From positions 26,924,119 to 26,988,118 of the forward strand of contig OV277872.1 of the NCBI GenBank assembly GCA_922989275.2: 64,000 nucleotides of DNA, written 5' to 3'. Made by a program: the position numbers and the translations under genes. Shown here one piece after another: positions 1-9,650 of this stretch. The notes under the pieces were generated by a model, which was not told the DNA's origin, made no database searches, and saw only the letters and a program-made list of their open reading frames with translations. Source of the stretch: Gari tellinella (lineage: Eukaryota > Mollusca > Bivalvia > Cardiida > Psammobiidae). Numbering within the stretch: the stretch's first letter is position 1; every line of letters begins with the position of its first letter.

Positions 1-160
1 CCATGGAAACAGTGTATAGATCCTGATTGAAAGGCTCCCATAGGATCCCTCTGACTAGGGTCTACCCAGTTCGTAGTTTGCATGTAAAAATCAAAAGTCA
101 AATGTGAAAATGGGTTTCACTTCATTGCAAACTGGGATTGCCGATTTCAAGTTTCATGGT
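1..160 (+). mobile_element. I-family MITE, degenerate (I1)
   Basis: AAACAGTGTATAGATCC, then GGCTCC/GGATCC and CTGACTAGGGTCTACCC, match both arms of the I-family palindrome. The following 80 bp resemble its right flank. Ends are decayed or lie outside the window. Confidence 0.5.
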
Positions 161-459
161 CCATCAGTAAACGAATAGGAGCACTCCGATGATAGTGGTT
201 TTTTTTTAAAATTGTAGTAACTATTCAACGAATTGAGGATGTTTGTTAAGTACTACGGGTGATATGATGCACACGTCAAGATAACAATAGAGATAAAATA
301 TAGAGATTTGTATTTTGGTTTGGTCTTGTTTAAACATAGTACAACTTGTGTCATATAAAACTGTTTTACCGTTATTCATTAATCCATGTAGTTCTTGTCA
401 CGGATATAGGCAAACAGCGTAATGTGAAGAGTATACACTTGTCCAATGCAAACACTGAA
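161..459. other. No recognised feature
   Basis: AT-rich sequence with one T-run; no coding signal, palindrome or known repeat seen. Confidence 0.4.
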
Positions 460-709
460 TACAGTGGAGAATCTGTTATTCTTTCCCGTTTAAACGCAAA
501 CGTACGCAAACGCAAATCACTAAAACGTAGAAAAGAACAACTTTTGGACAATTCTGATAATTCTTGTTTATCTTGGTGGCAAACAGTTTGGAGCCAGATC
601 AGACGCCGGGTTACCCGGCGTCTGATCTAGCTCCAAACTGTTTGCACTGCAAATAATAGTTTTAGCGTAAACGCGTTTATTGGGAAAGAATAACAGATTC
701 TCCACTGTA
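460..709 (+). mobile_element. B-family MITE, full copy (B1)
   Basis: TA, then CAGTGGAGAATCTG ... CAGATTCTCCACTG, then TA: 250 bp with terminal inverted repeats of about 27 bp. The centre is a palindrome with AAACAGTTTGGAGCC arms and a GACGCCGGGTTACCCGGCGTC apex. TA flanks and CAGT ends fit Tc1/mariner mobilisation. Non-coding. Confidence 0.9.
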
Positions 710-933
710 CCTGAATATGTAGCCATCTGATCTAGGTCTGCACTGATATCCATACTACAATACATTGACCAAAACCTATATGGGAAAATGGACTAGACTA
801 AATTGGAAACTGGACTTGCTTATTTGAAATAAAAGGGAAGAAATGATTTATTCAGAACAGCTTACATTATCTTGAAATAATTGCAACTACGTGCACATGC
901 AAATTAAATACTCGATGTGGTAACAATAAAAAA

Positions 934-1285
934 TACAGTGCTCCCTCTCTACAAAAACGCCCTATGGGAGACAAGATTATGTGTGTTGTTCGGAGGGGGT
1001 TGTTATAGGGAGGGAAATTGGTTTGCATCTGCAAATAGCTTAAATCCAGATCAGTCGCCGCGTTGCGCGGCGTCTGGTCTGGATTCAAGCTGTTTGTCAC
1101 TCTTCATTATGTTTTTGCTGTCAAAATGTCCAATACATGTATTGGACTTTAAGAAAAACACCAGACGACAATTTTATGCAGACGATATTGCAGCAGCGAA
1201 AGCATTAGACATAATTGTCTAGCTGGAGGAACAGCAGCAAGCATTGTCGTAAGGAGTGACTCGTTGCAGGGAGGTGACCACTATA
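934..1285 (+). mobile_element. C-family MITE (C1)
   Basis: Starts TA-CAGTGCTCCCTCTC; the right end is decayed (AGGTGACCACTATA). The central palindrome has GCAAATAGCTTAAATCC arms. The right half carries CAGACGATATTGCAGCAG then GCGAAAGCATTAGAC, a relic of an A-family end. Confidence 0.8.
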
Positions 1286-1359
1286 TACATTTACATTAAC
1301 CCATTAACGCCTATCGGCATCATCCTTCATACAACGTTTAAATTGCTGAGCACAATCCC

Positions 1360-1502
1360 TATGGTTATAAACAGTTTGAGTTGAGTCTGAGATCCTGCTC
1401 AAGCATTTGATTGGTCAGATTTGAGCCTTTGCTGAAATCTGACCAATCAAATGCTTAAGAACAATCTCAGATTCAACTCAAACTCTTTAAAATATTGGAC
1501 CC
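1360..1502. repeat. Inverted repeat J, copy 1
   Basis: Imperfect palindrome: GTTTGAGTTGAGTCTGAG and ATTTGATTGGTCAGATTT on the left, with complements on the right ending in ATTGGACCC. A second copy is at 29457-29612. No transposon ends identified. Confidence 0.7.
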
Positions 1503-1526
1503 AGGTTACCGCCTCATAAAGGACAA

Positions 1527-1660
1527 AATTCTGATCTGGGTTCAAGACGTTTGCAAATGTAAGCCAAAACTTAATTTTCCCTCCCTATAACAACTCCGTC
1601 CAAACAACACCCATCGTCGTTGTCTCCCCTTAGGTGTCGTTGTAGAGAGGGAGCAATGTA
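1527..1660 (-). mobile_element. C-family MITE, truncated (C2)
   Basis: Only the half next to one terminus remains: a palindrome arm (CTGGGTTCAAGACGTTTGC), then CCCTCCCTATAACAACTCC and the end GAGAGGGAGCAATG-TA. Confidence 0.75.
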
Positions 1661-1814
1661 TCAATAGAATCGAGATTGTTACACATAAGTTGAATGCTTA
1701 AAGAGAGTCGCAACCGGATTTAGCATTAAAAATAGTAATTTGTAAATATATGTCAAATACTTATATAAATTGGTAAGATTTAGTTTAGGATAATAAATAT
1801 AGGATACTACATGA
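1661..1814. other. No recognised feature
   Basis: AT-rich; nothing seen. Confidence 0.4.
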
Positions 1815-1936
1815 GTGTTCATAATTTATTGGATTTATTAAACGAGTCTTTTAGAAAACGATAAAAACGAGGCTTTGCCGAGTTTTTATCGTTTTCTAAA
1901 ACGACGAGTTTAATAAATCCAATAAATTATGAACAC
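1815..1936. repeat. Long hairpin K, copy 1
   Basis: Arms of about 53 bp (TGTTCATAATTTATTGGATT ... AATCCAATAAATTATGAACA) around the apex GAGGCTTTGCCGAG. Near-perfect, so probably a young MITE or foldback element. The apex resembles that of copy 2 (GTGGCTTCGCCAC). Confidence 0.8.
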
Positions 1937-2344
1937 GAATGTTATATTCTTTTTATAACATAACCTAGAACAGTTTTTATCGCAGCCTTTGAGGTCAAGT
2001 GAATGCTAAGCGCAATATAAGTAGATCTATACAGGAAAAAAGTTATTCCAAATTAACCCCGTTCACTAGCATAATGTTTATGTTATTATATATATTAATA
2101 AGCACTTTCATGTAGATCTAATATTGATTAAATACACCAAAACTCTATAAATTGAATCTACATGATGGAAAGAAGACGTTGGAAATTGAACGCATAGAAC
2201 GCATTTTAAGTAACGACGTCGTGGCGTACCTCATTTGCATATAGTTATTTAACTAGTAATATTAGATGACATTTAAACAACGGGTGTTATTCAACGCTCA
2301 CGCCGTCTGTTATGTTATAAATTTTGTTAATGGATGGAGAGGTG
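1937..2344. other. No recognised feature
   Basis: AT-rich intergenic sequence with no open frame or repeat I can name. Confidence 0.4.
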
Positions 2345-2582
2345 GATTTTACGGCACTGCGACACGAAGTAGGTCATATAGCGCCGATGAATGATGGGGG
2401 TGATGAGATGAGATGATGATGATTTTAGGCAGATGATTTTGGCTAATCTCATTGGTTGCCAAGCAGCGAATAGGATCAAAACCACCACCCTGCCTTCCTT
2501 TTAGGTCTTGGCAGAGGGGATAATCTCGGTCTAATAAACAGAAAAGATCCCCTGTGACAATTAAGCCCCAGAACTGCGACAA
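2345..2582 (-). mobile_element. SINE-like repeat with conserved 3' tail (N1)
   Basis: On the minus strand it runs from TGTCGCAGTTCTGGGGC through CTGCCAAGACCTAAAAGG, an (ATC)n stretch and CGGCGCTATATGACC to GTGTCGCAGTGCCGTAAAA. The last part is the type of 3' tail known from tRNA-derived SINEs of molluscs. A homologous copy is at 30080-30251 (plus). Confidence 0.6.
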
Positions 2583-2636
2583 AGTAGAAAGGTCTCTGTG
2601 GAAATTCTGTTAAAAAATGCATTTAAAAAAAAAGAA

Positions 2637-2732
2637 GCTCTAGTGGGATTCGAACCCGTGACCCTCCATGCGGAGACACACATGAAAAATGAGGAAACGC
2701 CTTTATCCCCTCGGTTACCAGCGCTCTCTATA
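2637..2732 (-). mobile_element. tRNA(Leu/Ser)-like sequence, probable SINE head
   Basis: Minus strand: a D-arm/A-box-like GGTAACCGAGGGGATAAAGG, a long variable-arm-like segment, and a perfect B box in CACGGGTTCGAATCCC. The T-stem and acceptor do not pair fully, so it is not a functional tRNA. It lies just upstream (in its own sense) of N1 and may be the head of the same SINE. Confidence 0.6.
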
Positions 2733-3273
2733 TATATATGGCAGCGAATTAACGTACTTCACTGGTAGCGATTGATGGTACTTTATTCGGCTCGGGTTTA
2801 TGTCTGAGCCCGTGTAGAGAAGCAACAACACTATACCGTTAGCTAACGCTATAGAAAAACGATGGAAAATATCTTAAAAAACTAAGATTCGGTGACGATT
2901 CTTGAGACTTTTTTTGGACTGATCATATTTTTTAATGTCAGAAGCCAAATAATGCCACAAATTTGCTTTTATTTGAGTATTTTATTTTATTTTGACAAGT
3001 ACACCATCCGATTGCTAGTCCCTTTAAATGACGTATAACTCAACAGAAAGACAGTATCACGTGTCAAACACGAATCAGGAACTATCTTGTAGTGTGGATA
3101 ACCAATGGGTAAATTGCCAGATTAATATATGACATGATAAAGCACTTCTTTGCTGTTTGATATCAATACACCCTTAGCCAAATAATGTCGATGTCTTGAT
3201 AAAAAATAAACAAAATCAGTGTACGACCAATACCTGTATAACATGTACGTGACGATTACATGTAACACCTCAG
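2733..3273. other. No recognised feature
   Basis: Mixed intergenic sequence. It has a (TA)n run at 2730-2740 and a small palindrome GGCTCGGGTTTATGTCTGAGCC at 2789-2810; otherwise nothing. Confidence 0.4.
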
Positions 3274-3485
3274 TTAACCATTCACTCTCAATGACGTCAT
3301 AAAGCGCATTTGCAAACAATTTTGATCCTGATCAGACGCCGCGTTACGCGGCGTCTGATCATGATCAAAAACTGTTTGCCACTTGTTTTTTAATTACGTC
3401 AGTTATACTGCCTTAATCTAACTTTGAAACGATGTTGCAGACAACAATATTGAAGCAGACGACAATATGGCGATGAAGAGGTAAA
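3274..3485 (-). mobile_element. A-family MITE (A1)
   Basis: Starts TTAACCATTCACTCTCA and ends GATGAAGAGGTAAA. The core has GATCCTGATCAGACGCC arms and a GCGTTACGC apex. It carries a perfect TGACGTCA at 3292-3299 near its end, and GCAGACGACAAT in the other flank as in other A copies. Confidence 0.8.
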
Positions 3486-3707
3486 CACCTCACGATAAAT
3501 TTGATTATGAAAGGTTTGAAAATCAAGAATGACTGTAGTTTTATTGACATCGGCTTTCATTTGACAGTCTTACAATGAAATGCTAACCTGGTTGAACGGT
3601 GATTGACTTAGATGTTATATGTATTTCAAAACCAGTCATATTGGAAAAGGGTACATGTATAAAGTCAAGCTAGAGTATTGATATCTTAGTCTTTATCATT
3701 CTAAATT

Positions 3708-3866
3708 ACCGTCTGCTTAAAATTTATCGTCTGCTTGTAGTTTTCAACCTTAGATGTTAATAGCATTTTGACTAAAAAACGATATGAGTGACAAACAGTT
3801 TGTATCCAACTCAGACGCCGATTTACTCGGCGTCTGAATTGGATCCAAACTGTTTGCAAATGTCAT
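3708..3866 (+). mobile_element. A-family MITE, ends decayed (A2)
   Basis: CGTCTGC motifs then the palindrome 3791-3858 (CAAACAGTTTGTATCC ... GGATCCAAACTGTTTG) with apex CCGATTTACTCGG. Terminal TTAACCC not clear. Confidence 0.65.
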
Positions 3867-4186
3867 CTAATCGCGTCTAGCATGATAAAGTTTAAGTAAT
3901 AGATCTAAACCGTAAAATATCTTGGGCGCGTGTGTATTCTCTACAATATATATTGTGCTAAACCCCAATCGGGAAGAAAAATTTAAAGACAAGACATTGT
4001 ATTATACTTAATGTACATGTAGGACATATGCAATGCAGAACATTTCTTGTTAGGGATCTTTCTGCATAGAATAACGTCGCGCTGTATTCATGGTATTAGG
4101 CAGTCGCTTGACTTTGAGATACACATTATCCTAATAACAGAACAGAACAGAACATACTTTTATTGATTTGTACATTAGTAGATTAG
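3867..4186. other. No recognised feature
   Basis: AT-rich; a short (AACAG)n run at 4136-4149 only. Confidence 0.4.
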
Positions 4187-4383
4187 ATTCACCGTCTTAC
4201 AAAACGTCGTACGAGAAAAACGGTCGTAGGTCAAAACTTACATCTCATTTCTTATTTCTCGATTCCGAAGAGATGTAACAAGACAGGGGTAGATGGGGAA
4301 ATAAATTATTAATTATTATTGAGAATTTCATAATCTGACTTATGACAGTATTTTTCGAACGATGTTTTGTAAGACGGTCCCGG
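4187..4383. mobile_element. H-family MITE, centre deleted (H1)
   Basis: Ends ACCGTCTTACAAAACGTCG and CGATGTTTTGTAAGACGG match H. Only one arm of the inner palindrome remains (GATTCCGAAGAGATGTAAC), so the hairpin apex has been lost. Confidence 0.7.
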
Positions 4384-4712
4384 ACCCTTAACACACGATC
4401 GAATGGATAAGGCTTAAACAAAGTTGCCAAATATGACAATGGGTTAGTTTGGTATGGTTGGTATTTCATAAAGTGCAGGCTAAAGTGTGCAGTACTAGTT
4501 CATTGTACATAGAGTTGTCATTGAACATCGCGATATCGATGTATCGTCAATTTATGATGGCAGATTCGATATCAATTGGAAATTCTGACCATCGTTACAT
4601 TAAGATTTAAAGCACCAAGCTACCCTTGCCGAAAATGTATGGCTAACCAGACAAAAATACTTTGAAACTTTATTGAAATATATCTGTATAAGGTCCACTA
4701 CCGTGGACAGCA
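4384..4712. other. No recognised feature
   Basis: Intergenic; some ATCGAT-rich sequence at 4525-4580, nothing else. Confidence 0.4.
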
Positions 4713-4962
4713 TTAACCCTTTACCTGATAGCCTATTTCTAGAATTGAAAATAGGTTACTACTTAAAGCAGGTTGAAAGTAAAGCAGAATGCGCTAAAGG
4801 CGCATTCTGCTTTACTTTCAGCCTGCTTTAAGCTATCCTGTGCTAGAATATATTGAAAATGTTCCCTATAATATATATTAAATTATTAAATTGGAACTAT
4901 TTTCTTCAGCGGATGAATAAATCAGATTTGCTAAAAGTCGCTTCTATGGGGTAAAGGGTTAA
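4713..4962 (+). mobile_element. D-family MITE, full copy (D1)
   Basis: 250 bp bounded by TTAA: TTAACCCTTTACC ... GGGTAAAGGGTTAA. The palindrome has TTAAAGCAGGTTGAAAG arms and a GAATGCGC apex. TTAA plus CCC termini fit piggyBac-type mobilisation. Confidence 0.88.
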
Positions 4963-5112
4963 CATTTATACAAATAGAAAACATACATATCAATAGAGAG
5001 GTCATTATTTGGGAATTCGCAAATTCATTTGAAATTTTTATACAGTATTCTATCCCATTCAAACGAAGCTAAGCGCACTCGCAATGCACAGTAATGGGGG
5101 AAGTTAAATATG

Positions 5113-5454
5113 AAAGTGTTCCCTCCCTATAACGGACCTCTGAACAACGATTCCCTCATTACAAACACGATTGCCGCTGTTCCCCGAACAAGATAATAAT
5201 GCCCAACCTTTTCACGGCTGCAATATCGTCTGCTTAAAAGTGTCGTCTGTTGCTTTTCTCAAAGTCACATATTGGATATTTTGACAGAGAAAAACACAAT
5301 GACGAGTGAGAAACAGTTTTGATGCAGATCAGACGCCGCGTTAAGCGGTGTCTGATCTGGATTCAAGCTGTTTGCAAATGTAAGTCGATGTCTCTCCCTA
5401 AAACAACTTCCTACAACCTCCCATTGGGTGTTGTTGTAGAGAGGGAGCACTGTA
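5113..5454 (-). mobile_element. C-family MITE (C3)
   Basis: AGTGTTCCCTCCCTATAACG ... GAGAGGGAGCACTG-TA. Palindrome at 5310-5375 (ATGCAGATCAGACGCC ... GGATTCAAGCTGTTTGC). The inner CCAACCTTTTCACGGCTG is the captured A-family end. Confidence 0.82.
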
Positions 5455-5995
5455 TGTCTAAAATCTAAATTCATATGATTTATTCAAATCATGGTGGAAA
5501 ACGGGTTTAGAACCTGACATGATGTCAAGTTACTCTGACCTGTTTGCAATGGACACACTATTTTAGCACGTAATATATATTGGTCGTAATAAATGGATTT
5601 TACTGTATTCTACATATTCCTTATTATTTATGCTTTTCGGTGGATTACCACGATATAGCAGTGGATGATCACTTGGTAATCCACTGCAGTGGATTATCAC
5701 AAATCGCTTTTATTATGAATTTTCCCCGTAGGGCTCCCCAAGAATCGTAGTCAATCGTGTCTTATCGTTAAATTCCGGCAGTCCGATTTGTCGCGAACTA
5801 CTCACCGGAAGAGCACGAATCCAAACTCGGGAGCAACGAAGTCATTCGGATGACGTCAAATCAACAAATATACCGCCAACTGTCACGCACGTGTGTGTTC
5901 GACATAAAACGTGGGGCTCAACACGGGATAAATAATGTACGTTCGCTTTCAAATTTTAAACAATTTCGTTTAAAAAGTGGCTTAAAAGCATAAAT
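5455..5995. repeat. Intergenic, with a cluster of GTGGAT-N-CAC palindromes
   Basis: GTGGATTACCAC, GTGGATGATCAC and GTGGATTATCAC recur within 5637-5702, the last two around a GTAATCCACTGCAGTGGATTA palindrome. A TGACGTCA lies at about 5851. Otherwise nothing recognised. Confidence 0.45.
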
Positions 5996-6168
5996 AAATA
6001 GAATAACTGTGTTTTTTCAGTGTAAGATCGAATTTAATCCATTTCGTGAACATCAGACTGTTATATTTTCACTCGTGGCTTCGCCACTCGTGAAAATATA
6101 ACGTCTGATGTTCACTCAATGGATTAAATTTCGATCTTACACTGAAAAAAACAGTTATCCTCTATTTA
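5996..6168. repeat. Long hairpin K, copy 2
   Basis: Arms of about 80 bp: AATAACTGTGTTTTTTCAG ... CTGAAAAAAACAGTTAT outermost, CATCAGAC...GTCTGATG inside, apex CACTCGTGGCTTCGCCACTCGTG. Few mismatches. Confidence 0.8.
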
Positions 6169-6189
6169 ATCCCGGTTGCACTGTCAAAA

Positions 6190-6490
6190 TGACATGTGTC
6201 TGCTTCCTACATGTCGTCTGTAAAATAACTCAACTTTCACTTCTATAAAAAAAAAAAGCGAGAGAGAGATGGAGGAAGACAGAGAGACAGAGAAAGAGAC
6301 AGACAGACAGAGACACATAGAGAGACATACAGACAGAGAGACACACACATAGAGACAGACATAGAGAGAGAAAGAAAGAGAAAGAAAGAGAGAGAGAGAA
6401 CGTGCGCGCGAGAGAGAGAGAATACAAATGTCAAACAGTTTTGACCCTTATCAGAGATACTGAGACTGCGTCCAAGCAGTTTGCAAGTTG
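6190..6490. mobile_element. Degenerate A-family MITE holding a purine tract
   Basis: TGTCTGC/GTCGTCTG motifs on the left and a palindrome residue CAAACAGTTTTGACCC ... GTCCAAGCAGTTTGC at 6433-6486 flank a GA/ACAG-rich tract at 6248-6422. The open frames across the tract are low-complexity artefacts. Confidence 0.55.
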
Positions 6491-6853
6491 GTGTTGTGTT
6501 GTCCTTATTGTTCAGGGTGTAATTTCAAACCATCACATATACGAAATTCTTTAATTCTAAAGTCTGGTATAATGGTAAATGTTTAACTGTACCGGCGGAA
6601 TTTGATATCTACAATTTAATTGGATATTTATTGAGTACATGTATACGTATTCTTCTTTTAACCAATATCGCTTGTGAATGGATCTGTCATATTGATTATG
6701 CTACGATAATTTGCCTTTCTTGCCCAATAAAATCCCCAATACTCAGACCAGGCAAAAATAGGACTGTTTAGCGCTTAATATAATATCAATGCATGAAGTA
6801 AAAGTGAAAGTAAAGATTAAAGATCCATAAATTGGAGCTTTCTCATCTAGATT

Positions 6854-7097
6854 TTAACCCTTCCACTGCCAAATTGTTCGGGAGATTTTTACCCCTTCAC
6901 CGTTTCATTGTCGTCTGCTTCAATTTTGTCGTTTGCAAGATCGTTTCAAAGTATGATTCAATGTAGTATGACTTTAAACATATCGATAAGAGTGTCGAAC
7001 AGTTTGAGTCCTGATCAGACGCCGCGTTAAGCGGCGTCTGATCAGGACGCAAACTGTTTGCAAACACTTTAAAGTGTCATTGAGAGTGAAAGGGTTG
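6854..7097 (+). mobile_element. A-family MITE, full copy (A3)
   Basis: TTAACCCTTCCACTGCC ... GAGAGTGAAAGGGTTGA. The perfect core at 6997-7061 has CAGTTTGAGTCC arms and GCGTTAAGC apex. Confidence 0.88.
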
Positions 7098-7181
7098 AGC
7101 AGCAGCCTGTCTTTGACACCGTAAACGAGTCTACTATGGAAATGCCGTGATATAAAGACATTACTGTAGTAAGCTTTTTCC

Positions 7182-7394
7182 TGAACCCCTTCACTGCCAT
7201 GACGTCACGTGCTTTAAAGAAGTATCGTCCTTTTTTTTATTTTTCAAACAAAAAAAGGGTAAATTTCTCTAATTTGACTAAAGTAATATCGTATGAGTGC
7301 CAAGCAGTTTGGATTCGCGTTACGCGGCGTCTGATCAGGATCCAAGCTGTTTGTAAATAACGACTGTACTCGGCAAAATGCAATGAAGGGTTAA
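7182..7394 (+). mobile_element. A-family MITE, left arm deleted (A4)
   Basis: TGAACCCCTTCACTGCCATG (TGACGTCA at 7200-7207) ... GCAATGAAGGGTTAA. The core lacks about 14 bp of the left arm (CAGTTTGGATTCGCGTTACGC), so the hairpin is shortened. Confidence 0.82.
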
Positions 7395-7462
7395 AGCTTA
7401 TGTCAACTAAATAGGTGAGATTTTAGAATTGGCGTAAGAATCAATCGATACACAAGCTCGTT

Positions 7463-7881
7463 TACAGTGACACCTGTCTGAAGCGACCACTGCAAGAAGA
7501 TACATTGTGATCTTACAGGTGACCGCTTAATACAGGGCAAAAATCATGCAGAAGGCTGCTATACTTTTTCCCTGTATTTAGCTGCCATCTTTCATAAATA
7601 CAGTGGAGAATCTGTTATTCTTTCCCGTTTAAATGCAAACGTACGCAAACGCAAAGCACTAAAACGTACAAAAGAACAACTTTTGGACAATTCTGATATT
7701 TCATGTTTATCTTGGTGGCAAACAGTTTGGAGCCTGATCAGACGCCGGGTTACCTGGCGTCTGATCTGGCTCCAAACTGTTTGCACTGCAAATAATAGTT
7801 TTAGCGTAAACGCGTTTTTTGGGAAAGAATAACGTTTTCTCCACTGTACAACCGATTTATCGTCATTTTAGTGGTCGCTTA
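7463..7881 (+). mobile_element. O-family MITE, split by B2 (O1)
   Basis: TA-CAGTGACACCTGTCTG then a GAAGCGACCACT motif and a core arm TTAATACAGGGCAAAAATCA. The right part (TTTAGTGGTCGCTTAA) resumes after B2. Its right end is cut at TTAA by A5. Confidence 0.6.
7599..7848 (+). mobile_element. B-family MITE, full copy nested in O1 (B2)
   Basis: TA flanks, CAGTGGAGAATCTG and TTTTCTCCACTG ends, 250 bp. Apex GACGCCGGGTTACCTGGCGTC has one unmatched base. Confidence 0.9.
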
Positions 7882-8127
7882 ACCCTTTCATGGTCAAATT
7901 ATTCGGGATATTTTTACTCCCTTCACCGCTTCATTGTCGTCTGCTTCAATTTTGTCGTCTGCAATGTCGTTTCAAAGTTGAAAAACAAGGCAGTATGACT
8001 GAAGAAATTTCAAAACGAGTATCAAACAGTTTGGATCCTGATCAGACGCCGCGTTACGCGGCGTCTGGTCAGGATCCAAACTGTTTGCAAACGCGCTTTT
8101 AAGATCATTGTGGGGCGAAAGGTTTGA
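7879..8127 (+). mobile_element. A-family MITE, full copy (A5)
   Basis: TTAACCCTTTCATGG ... GCGAAAGGTTTGA. Core 8023-8089 is near-perfect (CAAACAGTTTGGATCCTG ... CAGGATCCAAACTGTTTG; apex GCGTTACGC). It sits at the TTAA of the O1 motif GGTCGCTTAA. Confidence 0.85.
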
Positions 8128-8639
8128 CTGTACTATGATCGGAATACACAGGCTAAGGTTGACAGAGTTAATTTGGGTATTGAAGAGGTAGTTTTCTATA
8201 CAAAGTTCAACAAAGCAAACTTTAAACTTATTTAAATGCTGTTGACTTTTCGCTGATTTTATAGTTAAATTCAACAATTTCTCGTACACATTTTAAATTA
8301 AAAGCAAAACTTTCTCTTTACTGGACTGTGAGTAACATTATGGTATTAAAACTACATTTAGTACCAAGTAATTTAACTAAAATTAAAAAACAAATCGATC
8401 TATGTAGATCTACTCGTATTTGTGGCAGTAGATGTGTGAAACAGTAAAATTACATTGTGTACAAGTTACTTGTAGTCAATCTTTGATTTGCTTTGAAATA
8501 AATCGCCCCAAAAAGTAGATTTGACAATGGTTTTAATATTAATTCAAGCTGGCATACCATTTTACCAAATAGTCAACCAATATTCAGCGAAGAATGCTCA
8601 TGAATCCATTTATAAATATTATAGTCAGCCGACACATGT
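8128..8639. other. No recognised feature
   Basis: AT-rich intergenic sequence; open frames here have no domain-like composition. Confidence 0.4.
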
Positions 8640-8728
8640 CAGCCTACTGAAGGACACACATAATTTACTTTTGTCCTGCATTAAGCAGTCACAATTTGTC
8701 TGGTTCAGTGGTCGCATGAGAGTTTAAT
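8640..8728. mobile_element. O-type core fragment
   Basis: TTACTTTTGTCCTGCATTAA followed by GCAGTCA and GTTCAGTGGTCGC, the right arm and flank of O-type elements. Termini lost. Confidence 0.45.
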
Positions 8729-8777
8729 TGATCTGGTTACAAAATTACATAGAAATGTCAAATTAAAGAGTACATGT

Positions 8778-8973
8778 TACAGTGGAGAATCTGTTATTCT
8801 TTCCCAATAAACGCGTTTACGCTAAAACTATTATTTACAATACAAACAGTTTGGAGCCAAGATAAACATGAATTATCAGAATGGTCAAAAAGTTGCACTT
8901 TTCTACGTTTTAGTGTTTTGCGTTTGCGTACGTTTGCGTTTAAACGGGAAAGAATAACAGATTCTCCACTGTA
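8778..8973 (-). mobile_element. B-family MITE lacking the palindrome (B3)
   Basis: Both B termini and TA flanks are intact, but the centre holds a single half-arm (AAACAGTTTGGAGCC). The 196-bp copy is otherwise collinear with full B copies, so the hairpin was removed cleanly. Confidence 0.88.
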
Positions 8974-9044
8974 ATTGGAATACGAATACTGTGTCCACAA
9001 TAAGGTTATTCAATCTTACTACACTATTGTAAGCCAGGGACATT

Positions 9045-9537
9045 AACGTTACATAAACGACAAATTGCGTTATTGAATGCATTGCAGGTGGACACTTGTC
9101 ATTTGCAAATAGTTTGGATCCTGATTAAAGAGACACAGAGAGACAGAGAGAGAAACAGAAAGTGAGAAACATAGCCTAAGAGAGAGAGAGGGAAAGAGAG
9201 AGAGAGACGATGTGACGTGGCGTCTGATCAGGATCCAAACTGTTTACAGGTACAGTGGAGAATCTGTTATTCTTTCCCGTTTAAACGCAAACGTACGCAA
9301 ACGCAAAGCACTAAAGCGTAGAAAAGAACAACTTTTGGACAATTCTGATAATTTTTTTTTATCTTGGTGGCAAACAGTTTGGAGCCTGATCAGACGCCGG
9401 GTCACTCGGCGTCTGATCTGGCTCCAAACTGTTTGCACTGCAAATAATAGTTTAAGCGTAAACGCGTTTATTGGGAAAGAATAACAGATTCTCCACTGTA
9501 ATGATTGTACCCGAGGTCGGACGATGAAGGGGTTAAT
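9045..9537. mobile_element. A-family MITE with purine-tract apex, split by B4 (A6)
   Basis: The left arm GCAAATAGTTTGGATCCTGAT is followed at 9128-9210 by an (AGAG/AGAC)n tract where the apex should be, then the right arm GGCGTCTGATCAGGATCC. B4 interrupts the right flank; GATGAAGGGGTTAA closes the element. Confidence 0.65.
9251..9500 (+). mobile_element. B-family MITE, full copy nested in A6 (B4)
   Basis: TA-CAGTGGAGAATC ... GATTCTCCACTG-TA, 250 bp, apex GACGCCGGGTCACTCGGCGTC (one arm mutated). Confidence 0.9.
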
Positions 9538-9650
9538 GTAAACTTTAGTTTTAATGATAAAAGGGTAAATGTTTTAACCCAGGTCGGTGGTTCGTTATCT
9601 CTGCAAACACTCTGTCGTATCTGGGAATAGCAAATATCAAACTCTAAATA

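Noticed and set aside
346..630. 94-codon open frame across B1, and similar 60-105-codon frames across other A, B and C elements
   Set aside because: The same peptides (LDPDQTPR, QTVWSQIRRRVTRRL, RKRKALKRRKEQLL types) recur on both strands because they translate the MITE palindrome and ends. They have no domain and are not genes.
6230..6434. Leu/Ser/Phe-rich open frames on the minus strand
   Set aside because: Translation of a GA-rich microsatellite; low complexity.
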